From: Pseudomonas sp. | Lineage (GTDB): Bacteria; Pseudomonadota; Gammaproteobacteria; Pseudomonadales; Pseudomonadaceae | Reading direction: 5' to 3' | NCBI GenBank assembly: GCA_003523465.1 | Contig: DQAA01000328.1 | Coordinates: 176-7,886, forward strand | DNA length: 7,711 bases | The notes under the pieces: model-generated | Databases searched by the model: none | Told to the model about the DNA's origin: nothing | Seen by the model: the letters and a program-made list of their open reading frames with translations, nothing else | Shown: piece by piece, positions 1 through 5,371 of the stretch | Layout: every line of letters starts with the position of its first letter | Numbering within the stretch: the first letter of the stretch is position 1 | Made by a program: the position numbers and the translations under genes

Positions 1-716
1 GAGGTCAGCGGGGTGTAGATTTCGGTGTCTTCGTGCACGTCGATGGCCAGGTTGACCGTCGACAGCTCGGCCAGGGGGGTCTGGCTCGGGCACAGGGTGA
101 TCAGGTTGGCGCCGCTTTCACGGACGATATTCGCGGTGATCAGCAGGTCCTTGGAGCGACCGGACTGGGAAATGCACACCGCGACATCGCCAGGCTTGAG
201 GGTTACCGCCGACATCGCCTGCATGTGCGGGTCGGAATAGGCCGCCGCGCTGAGCAGCAGGCGGAAGAACTTGTGCTGGGCATCCGCCGCCACCGCACCG
301 GACGCACCGAAACCGTAGAACTCGACACGCTGGGCCTGGGCCATGGCGGTCACTGCGCGCTGCAGCGCCTGGGGGTCGAGGTGCTCGCGCACTTCCATCA
401 GGGTATGCAGGGTAGTGTCGAAGATTTTCAGGCTGTAGTCGGCGACCGAGTCGTCTTCATGGATCGCGAACTGACCGAAGCTGGCACCGGCGGCGAGGCT
501 TTGCGCGAGCTTGAGTTTCAGGTCCTGGAAGCCGGTGCAGCCAATGGCCCGGCAGAAACGCACGATGGTCGGCTCGCTGATACCGACGCTGTGGGCCAGG
601 TCGGCCATGGAGCTATGCATGACAGCCGCGGGATCAAGCAGGACGTGATCGGCAACCTTGAGTTCCGACTTGCGCAGGAGGTGGCGCGACTGGGCGATGT
701 GTTGCAACAGATTCAA
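1..716 (-). CDS. RpiR/HexR-family transcriptional regulator (3' end outside the window)
   Basis: Encodes a probable sugar-responsive DNA-binding repressor; 238 codons are visible and the C-terminus lies beyond the left edge. The N-terminal helix-turn-helix spans about residues 15-75 (SMADLAHSVGISEPTIVRFC at 36-55, then a GFQDLKLKLAQSL segment typical of the family). A SIS phosphosugar-binding domain begins near residue 128 and shows FYGFGASG at 133-140 and CISQSGRSKDLL at 181-192. The family is usually about 280-290 residues, so roughly 45-50 are missing. The start chosen is TTG at 714-716, giving MNLLQHIAQS; no ATG or GTG occurs upstream in frame before the TAA at 765-767, and the Shine-Dalgarno sequence is weak. 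The protein resembles HexR, whose known effector is 2-keto-3-deoxy-6-phosphogluconate, but its sequence differs from what I recall of the main Pseudomonas HexR (MDRVRNLLEQIQ...), so I read it as a paralogue. Divergence from zwf suggests that it controls zwf and itself. Confidence 0.9.
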   Translation of the reverse strand, partial: MNLLQHIAQSRHLLRKSELKVADHVLLDPAAVMHSSMADLAHSVGISEPTIVRFCRAIGCTGFQDLKLKLAQSLAAGASFGQFAIHEDDSVADYSLKIFDTTLHTLMEVREHLDPQALQRAVTAMAQAQRVEFYGFGASGAVAADAQHKFFRLLLSAAAYSDPHMQAMSAVTLKPGDVAVCISQSGRSKDLLITANIVRESGANLITLCPSQTPLAELSTVNLAIDVHEDTEIYTPLT

Positions 717-759
717 TGGCTGGACTCGGTTATGATCGGCTGGCCGGTTGTAGCAAGCT

Positions 760-774
760 TGTAGTTATACTACA
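760..774. promoter_or_regulatory. Putative HexR-like operator between the divergent regulator and zwf
   Basis: TGTAGTTATACTACA is an inverted repeat with perfect 6-bp arms (TGTAGT/ACTACA) around TAT. It closely resembles the gammaproteobacterial HexR consensus as I recall it (TGTAATwwwATTACA). It contains a -10-like hexamer in each direction: TATACT at 766-771 on the plus strand and TATAAC at 769-764 on the minus strand. Neither has a good -35 at normal spacing. An occupied site would therefore cover both putative -10 regions, as expected for repression of zwf and autorepression. A second half-site-like TTGTAG lies at 748-753, repeated at 759-764 and separated by CAAGC. Binding by the neighbouring regulator is inferred. 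Confidence 0.7.
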
Positions 775-804
775 TGCCTGGCTAACCGCCCAGCTAAACG
801 AGAC

Positions 805-809
805 AGGAG
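805..809 (+). promoter_or_regulatory. Ribosome binding site of zwf
   Basis: AGGAG precedes three possible in-frame starts: GTG 811 (1 nt away, too close), GTG 814 (4 nt, short) and TTG 820 (10 nt, slightly long). The spacing makes GTG 811 unlikely, although it gives the longest reading frame. TTG 820 is preferred because it gives the (M)TIPCDILVFGG N-terminus I recall for related proteins. GTG 814 remains possible. Confidence 0.6.
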
Positions 810-819
810 TGTGGTGGGT

Positions 820-2262
820 TTGACTATTCCTTGTGACATTCTGGTCTTCGGCGGAACGGGTGATCTGGCCCTGCACAAACTGCTTCCGGCGCTCTACCAC
901 CTGTATCGCGAGGGTCGTCTGCACCCGGCGGTACGCGTCGTCGCCCTGGCCCGCAGCCCGATGCCGCGGAAAAGTTTTCAAAAGCTTGCCGAACGTCGCT
1001 GCCGCGCCCAGATCGCCCGCAACGACTTCGACGACGACACCTGGGACCGCTTCGCCACCCGCCTCGACTACTTCTCCATGGACGCCTCGCAGAGCGCCGA
1101 TTTCGGCCGGCTCGCGCACTTTCTCGGCGAGCCTGGAGGGCTGGCGCGGATCTACTACCTGGCCACCGCGCCCAACCTCTTCGTGCCCATCGTCACCCAC
1201 CTCAACATCGCCGGGCTGGTGGACAGCGAATCGCGCATCGTCCTGGAAAAGCCCATCGGCCATTCGCTGGAATCGGCCACCGCGATCAACAGCGCCATCG
1301 GCGCGGTTTTCGACGAGTCCCAGGTATTCCGCATCGACCACTACCTGGGCAAGGAAACCGTGCAGAACCTCATGGCCCTGCGCTTCGCCAACGCCCTGCT
1401 CGAACCGGTGTGGCGCGCCAGCCAGATCGACCACGTGCAGATCAGCGTCTGCGAGACCCTCGGCGTAGAGAACCGCGGCGCCTATTACGACCGTGCCGGC
1501 GCCACCCGCGACATGCTGCAGAACCACCTGCTGCAGCTGTTGTGCCTGGTCGCGATGGAGCCGCCGGCGCAGTTCGACGCCGAAGCGGTACGCGACGAGA
1601 AAGTGAAGATCCTCCGCGCCCTCAAGCCCATCACCGACCAGGACGTGCAGGACAAAACCGTGCGCGGCCAGTACAGCGCCGGCAAGATCGGCGGCCAGGA
1701 AGTGCCGGCCTACTACTTCGAAAAGGATGTGGATAACGACAGCGACACCGAGACCTTCGTCGCCGTCGAAGCCCATATCAACAACTGGCGCTGGGCCGGC
1801 GTGCCCTTCTACCTGCGCACCGGCAAGCGCCTGGCCAAGCGCTCGTCGCAGATCGTCATCCAGTTCAAACCGGTGCCGCACCGCCTGTTCGAGGGCGATC
1901 GCGCCAACCAGCTGCTGATCCAGCTACAGCCGGACGAGCGCATCAGCCTGCAAATGATGACCAAGACCCCGGGCAAGGGCATGCGCCTGGAGCCGGTGGA
2001 ACTGAACCTCAACCTGGCCCAGGTGTTCGGCCAGACCCGCCGCTGGGAGGCCTACGAACGCCTGTTGCTGGATGTGCTGGAGGGTGATTCGACGCTGTTC
2101 ATGCGCCGCGACGAGGTGGAAGCGGCCTGGGCCTGGATCGACCCGATCCTCAACGGCTGGCAGGAACACTTCCAGACCCCGCGCCCCTACCACGCCGGGA
2201 CCAACGGCCCGGAGCAGGCGCAAAGCCTGCTGGCCCGTCACGGTCGGGCCTGGCACGGCTGA
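820..2262 (+). CDS. zwf: Glucose-6-phosphate 1-dehydrogenase (isozyme locus)
   Basis: Oxidises glucose 6-phosphate to 6-phosphogluconolactone with NAD(P)+, feeding the Entner-Doudoroff and pentose phosphate routes in the cytoplasm. Numbered from TTG 820 (480 residues, a normal family length), it has the Rossmann loop GGTGDLA at 11-17, Arg45 after the second strand where the NADP 2'-phosphate is usually bound, EKP at 143-145, the active-site signature DHYLGKE at 173-179, and RDMLQNHLLQ at 230-239. Asp173 and His236 match the known catalytic Asp/His pair and Lys178 the substrate lysine. All key residues are present, so the enzyme should be active. The longest frame starts at GTG 811; see the ribosome binding site entry for the start choice. 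It is divergent from the RpiR/HexR-type regulator across a putative operator. No pgl or eda follows, unlike the main Pseudomonas zwf operon, so this is probably an additional zwf. Cofactor preference cannot be read firmly from sequence. Confidence 0.95.
   Translation: MTIPCDILVFGGTGDLALHKLLPALYHLYREGRLHPAVRVVALARSPMPRKSFQKLAERRCRAQIARNDFDDDTWDRFATRLDYFSMDASQSADFGRLAHFLGEPGGLARIYYLATAPNLFVPIVTHLNIAGLVDSESRIVLEKPIGHSLESATAINSAIGAVFDESQVFRIDHYLGKETVQNLMALRFANALLEPVWRASQIDHVQISVCETLGVENRGAYYDRAGATRDMLQNHLLQLLCLVAMEPPAQFDAEAVRDEKVKILRALKPITDQDVQDKTVRGQYSAGKIGGQEVPAYYFEKDVDNDSDTETFVAVEAHINNWRWAGVPFYLRTGKRLAKRSSQIVIQFKPVPHRLFEGDRANQLLIQLQPDERISLQMMTKTPGKGMRLEPVELNLNLAQVFGQTRRWEAYERLLLDVLEGDSTLFMRRDEVEAAWAWIDPILNGWQEHFQTPRPYHAGTNGPEQAQSLLARHGRAWHG
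2232..2250. other. GC-rich inverted repeat at the 3' end of zwf
   Basis: GGCCCG at 2232-2237 and CGGGCC at 2245-2250 form perfect 6-bp arms with a 7-nt loop inside the last codons of zwf, ending 12 nt before its stop. No T-tract follows on either strand. With only 3 bp between the convergent stop codons there is no intergenic room for a terminator, so this hairpin may help end transcription. In GC-rich coding DNA it could equally be chance. Confidence 0.25.
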
Positions 2263-2265
2263 GCC

Positions 2266-5136
2266 TTACCAGACCAGTTCCTCGCGCAACAGCGACGCCA
2301 GAACGCCGGCCTGCACGGGCCGGCTGATCAGGTAGCCCTGGACTTCGTCGCAGTCCTGGTCGCGCAGGAAGCGCAACTGCTCTTCGGTTTCCACCCCTTC
2401 GGCGACCACCATCAGATCCAGGCTGTGGGCCATGATGATGATCGCCCGGGTGATCGCGGCGTCTTCACTGCCCTCTTCCAGCCCCCGGATAAAGGCCTGG
2501 TCGATCTTGACGTAGTCCACTGGCAGACGTTTCAGATAGCTGAGCGAGGAATAACCGGTACCGAAGTCGTCGATCGCCAGCTTCACCCCCAGCTCATGCA
2601 ACTGCTTGAAGGTGGCGATGATGTGCTCGACGCTGTCCAGCAGTTGGCTCTCGGTCAGTTCCAGCTCCAGCAGGTGTGGGTCCAGACCGCTTTCTTCGAG
2701 AACCTGACGCACCAGGCTGACCAGCTTGCCCTGGCGCAACTGATAGACCGACAGGTTCACCGACACCCGTATCGGCTCCAGCCCCTGGCGCTGCCACTCG
2801 CAGGCCTGCCAGCACGCCTGGCGCAGGACGAATTCGCCCATGGGCGCGATGAGCCCGGTTTCTTCCGCCAGCCCGATGAAGTCCCCCGGCGGCACCATGC
2901 CCATGGTCGGATGGTTCCAGCGCACCAGCGCCTCGGCGGCGTCCATGCGCCCTGTCGCCAGGCACACCTTGGGCTGGTAGTAGACCTCCAGCTGGCCCTC
3001 GTCGATGGCCTTGCGCAACTGGTTTTCCAGTTGCAGGCGGTCGAGGGTGCTGGCCTGCAGGCTCTCGGTATAGAACTGGAAGTTGTCGCCGCCCAGGTGC
3101 TTGGCATGCTGCATGGCCATGTTGGCCTGGCTGACGAGCACGTTGAGGTCGAGGCTCATGTCCGAAATCAGGGCGATGCCGACCGAGGCGCTGATCACCA
3201 GCTCGTGGTTGTCGAAGCGCACCGGTACCCGCAACTTGTCCAGCAGGCGACTGGCGACACGAACCAGGCTGGACAGGTTGCTGTAGCCATCGAAGAGCAC
3301 CACGAATTCATCACCGGACAGGCGCGCCACCGTATCCGCCTCGGGCATGGCGTTGCCGATGCGCATGGCGATCTGCTTGAGCAACTGGTCGGCGACTTCG
3401 TGGCCGAGGCTGTCGTTGAGCAGCTTGAAGCGGTCCAGGTCGATATGCATCAGGGCCAGGCTGCGACCGCTGGTACGCAGGCGCTGGCCGGCTTCGAGCA
3501 GGCGCAGGCGGAACAGGGCGCGGTTGGCCAGGCCGGTCAGTTCGTCGTAATGAGCGAGATAACGCAGGCGCTCCTCGGACTCGCGGCGCTCCGAGAGATC
3601 GCTGAAGAAGCCCACCACGTTGCTGACCTTGCCGCGACCGTCGAACACACCGTTGAGCTGCAGCCACTGTGGATAAAGCGAGCCGTCCTTGCGTGCTTCG
3701 ACCAGCTCGCCCTGCCAGCGGCCGTTCTGCTCCAGCGCCTGGTCGATGGCCCCGTAGTGCCGTCGTGCATCCAGGCTGCAAGGCAGTTCAAGGGCGTTGC
3801 GCCCGAGCAGTTCCTCGCGGCTGTAGCCGGTCATGCGGCAGAACGCCTGGTTCAACGCCAGCAGCTCGTAGCCCGGGCCGAGGATGGCGATACCTTCGCT
3901 GGCCGCCTCAAACACCGTCGCCGCCAGGCGCTGCTGTTCTTCCTGGTCCCGGCGCGCGCTGATATCGCGGCGGGTACCGATCATCCGCACGACCCGGCCC
4001 TGCTCATCGCGCTCCACGGCACGGCCGCGGTCTTCGATCCAGCACCAATGGCCGTCGTTATGACGGAAGCGGTATTCGATGCGGTAATCCTCGGTGCGCC
4101 CCTTGAGGTGCTCGACCAGGGTGCGCTTGAGCGCCATGACGTCGTCCGGGTGCAGGCGCGGCTTGAGGTGCACCAGCATGGCGGTGACTGCGTCCGGGTT
4201 GAGGCCGAACAGCTCGCGGAGCTGGGTATGGTGGACTTCGTCGGTCTGCAGGTTCCAGTCCCACAGGCCCAGCTCACTGGCCTCCAGCGCCAGCGCCAGG
4301 CGTTGCTCGCTCTTGCTCAGGGCCTGGTTGGCAGCGTCCAGCTCGACGCTGCGCTGCGCGACCCGGGTCTCCAGCCCGGCCTGGGCCTGGCGCAATTGTT
4401 CCTCGGCGCCCCGACGCTGCTCGACTTCGTCGGCCAGTGCCTTGTTGAGCTGTTCGCTGCGGGAATGAGCGGCTTGCAGGTGTTCGATCAGCGCCTGGTT
4501 CTGGAAGCGCCGCAGCAGGCTGTTCTCGATCAGGCGATTGACCTGCCAGGCCACCACCAGCAAGGCGCCCAGCAATAAAAGGCCAAGCAGGCCCCAGCCC
4601 TGCTGCTGTTGATCGCCGCTCCAGAACAGGAACGCGATCGGCGGCACCAGGCACGGCAGGACAAAACTGAGGAAGGCCGGAATGCTCACCGCATAGGCCA
4701 CGCTGGCGGACAGCGCCGCAGCGCCGAGCAGGCCGAAGACCCAGGCCTGCTGCACGAAGTTATCCACAGGGACGAGGGCGATCGCCGCGCTGGCCAGGGT
4801 CAGGCCGCTGAATGCCGAGCCCAGCATGAACATGCGTCGCCAGTTAGGCTTGGCCTGGCGATCGGGCATCGCCGCATCGAAGGCCGCGACCTGGATCACC
4901 CGCAACGACACCAGGGCCATCAGCCACACGACCCAGACGCTGACCAGCAGGTAACGCTGCGGGCTCCACAGCAGCCAGGCACAGACCAGGCCGTTCAACA
5001 GCATGAACAGGGTGGGTAGCAGAGAGCCTTGGTACAACAGACGGGTACGCTCAACCGCCAGCTGCGTGGCAAATTGCTTGCGAATGCCGCGGCGTGCCTC
5101 GATTGGCACGCCAACGGGTCCAGATGCGAGTGTCAT
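2266..5136 (-). CDS. Membrane-bound PAS-PAS-GGDEF-EAL cyclic-di-GMP protein, probably a phosphodiesterase
   Basis: A 956-residue inner-membrane signalling protein. About six hydrophobic segments lie at 38-58, 61-82, 104-123, 130-150, 152-172 and 181-199, followed by a probable coiled coil at 205-285, PAS domains at about 283-393 and 404-516, GGDEF at 523-690 and EAL at 697-950. In the EAL domain the catalytic set looks complete: EAL 735-737, Asn794 (NLS), ELTE 826-829, DDFGTG 856-861, Lys877, EGVE 913-916 and QGY 933-935. This supports hydrolysis of cyclic di-GMP. The GGDEF domain keeps DELTGLANR (531-539), Asp566 and Asn574-Asp575, but its signature is SGDEF (607-611) and the inhibitory I-site reads PEAD, not RxxD. 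Cyclase activity is therefore uncertain. ATG 5136 is chosen over the longer TTG 5190 because the predicted promoter's -10 lies at 5176-5181, which puts TTG 5190 upstream of the transcript. The input signal of the membrane and PAS parts is unknown. It converges on zwf and diverges from uvrD. Confidence 0.92.
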   Translation of the reverse strand: MTLASGPVGVPIEARRGIRKQFATQLAVERTRLLYQGSLLPTLFMLLNGLVCAWLLWSPQRYLLVSVWVVWLMALVSLRVIQVAAFDAAMPDRQAKPNWRRMFMLGSAFSGLTLASAAIALVPVDNFVQQAWVFGLLGAAALSASVAYAVSIPAFLSFVLPCLVPPIAFLFWSGDQQQQGWGLLGLLLLGALLVVAWQVNRLIENSLLRRFQNQALIEHLQAAHSRSEQLNKALADEVEQRRGAEEQLRQAQAGLETRVAQRSVELDAANQALSKSEQRLALALEASELGLWDWNLQTDEVHHTQLRELFGLNPDAVTAMLVHLKPRLHPDDVMALKRTLVEHLKGRTEDYRIEYRFRHNDGHWCWIEDRGRAVERDEQGRVVRMIGTRRDISARRDQEEQQRLAATVFEAASEGIAILGPGYELLALNQAFCRMTGYSREELLGRNALELPCSLDARRHYGAIDQALEQNGRWQGELVEARKDGSLYPQWLQLNGVFDGRGKVSNVVGFFSDLSERRESEERLRYLAHYDELTGLANRALFRLRLLEAGQRLRTSGRSLALMHIDLDRFKLLNDSLGHEVADQLLKQIAMRIGNAMPEADTVARLSGDEFVVLFDGYSNLSSLVRVASRLLDKLRVPVRFDNHELVISASVGIALISDMSLDLNVLVSQANMAMQHAKHLGGDNFQFYTESLQASTLDRLQLENQLRKAIDEGQLEVYYQPKVCLATGRMDAAEALVRWNHPTMGMVPPGDFIGLAEETGLIAPMGEFVLRQACWQACEWQRQGLEPIRVSVNLSVYQLRQGKLVSLVRQVLEESGLDPHLLELELTESQLLDSVEHIIATFKQLHELGVKLAIDDFGTGYSSLSYLKRLPVDYVKIDQAFIRGLEEGSEDAAITRAIIIMAHSLDLMVVAEGVETEEQLRFLRDQDCDEVQGYLISRPVQAGVLASLLREELVW

Positions 5137-5175
5137 GGGCGTGTTCTTGTAATGGTTAGCCACAAACGTGGACGG

Positions 5176-5203
5176 AGCATACACAAGCAAAGCGCGGTGC
5201 CAA
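5176..5203 (-). promoter_or_regulatory. Predicted sigma70-type promoter of the GGDEF-EAL gene
   Basis: On the minus strand, TTGGCA (5203-5198, 5 of 6 to the -35 consensus) and TATGCT (5181-5176, 4 of 6 to the -10 consensus) are separated by 16 bp. Transcription would begin near 5169, leaving a leader of about 33 nt before ATG 5136. Upstream of that ATG there is only a weak purine-rich AAGAA. Confidence 0.5.
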
Positions 5204-5219
5204 ACTGCTCTGTGTCATA

Positions 5220-5237
5220 AATTCGCACCCCCGAATT
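5220..5237. repeat. 18-bp inverted repeat between the GGDEF-EAL gene and uvrD
   Basis: AATTCG at 5220-5225 and CGAATT at 5232-5237 are perfect inverted arms separated by CACCCC. It lies 16 bp upstream of the predicted -35 of the GGDEF-EAL gene and about 100 bp upstream of the predicted uvrD promoter. This position suits an activator or repressor site for the GGDEF-EAL gene, but I do not recognise the motif. Confidence 0.35.
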
Positions 5238-5335
5238 CTCATTCCTTCGTACAGGGCGAGCGCTCAAGCACGCGGGCCAAGGGCTGCAGCCGATGACCGC
5301 CCGGTCGCACGGCCAGGTCTTTTTGCCGGCCGGGT

Positions 5336-5365
5336 TTGCCCAGGGATCCATTGCCCCCCTAGAAT
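5336..5365 (+). promoter_or_regulatory. Predicted uvrD promoter, close enough to the ATG for a leaderless message
   Basis: TTGCCC (5336-5341, 4 of 6 to the -35 consensus) and TAGAAT (5360-5365, 5 of 6 to the -10 consensus) are separated by 18 bp. The uvrD ATG starts only 6 bp after the -10 box, so transcription should begin at or next to the start codon. No Shine-Dalgarno sequence precedes the ATG, which agrees with leaderless initiation. I see no LexA-type CTGT-N8-ACAG box in the upstream region. Confidence 0.5.
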
Positions 5366-5371
5366 GGCCGG

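Noticed and set aside
33..764. Long plus-strand open frame (243 codons) over the regulator
   Set aside because: It is antisense to the clear RpiR/HexR-type gene, its translation resembles no family, and long antisense frames are common in GC-rich DNA.
730..1881. Long minus-strand open frame (383 codons) over zwf
   Set aside because: It is a shadow of zwf, whose motifs are all in the plus frame; the antisense translation is biased and shows no domain.
2425..4578. Very long plus-strand open frame (717 codons) over the GGDEF-EAL gene
   Set aside because: Its length is striking, but the sense frame carries every PAS, GGDEF and EAL motif. The antisense product is rich in Q, A, L, V and H with no domain, as expected for a codon-bias artefact.
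5137..5190. Longer N-terminus of the GGDEF-EAL protein from TTG 5190
   Set aside because: The predicted promoter's -10 box lies inside this stretch, so TTG 5190 would not be on the transcript; ATG 5136 fits better.
5204..5260. Possible LexA box upstream of uvrD (CTGTGTCATAAATTCG region)
   Set aside because: Only the left CTGT half is present; no ACAG half lies at the required 8-nt spacing.
5295..5325. GACC-GCCC-GGTC mini-hairpin followed by a T-run, as a possible terminator upstream of uvrD
   Set aside because: The stem is only 4 bp and is separated from TTTTT by about 13 nt, and no gene ends there that would need terminating on this strand.
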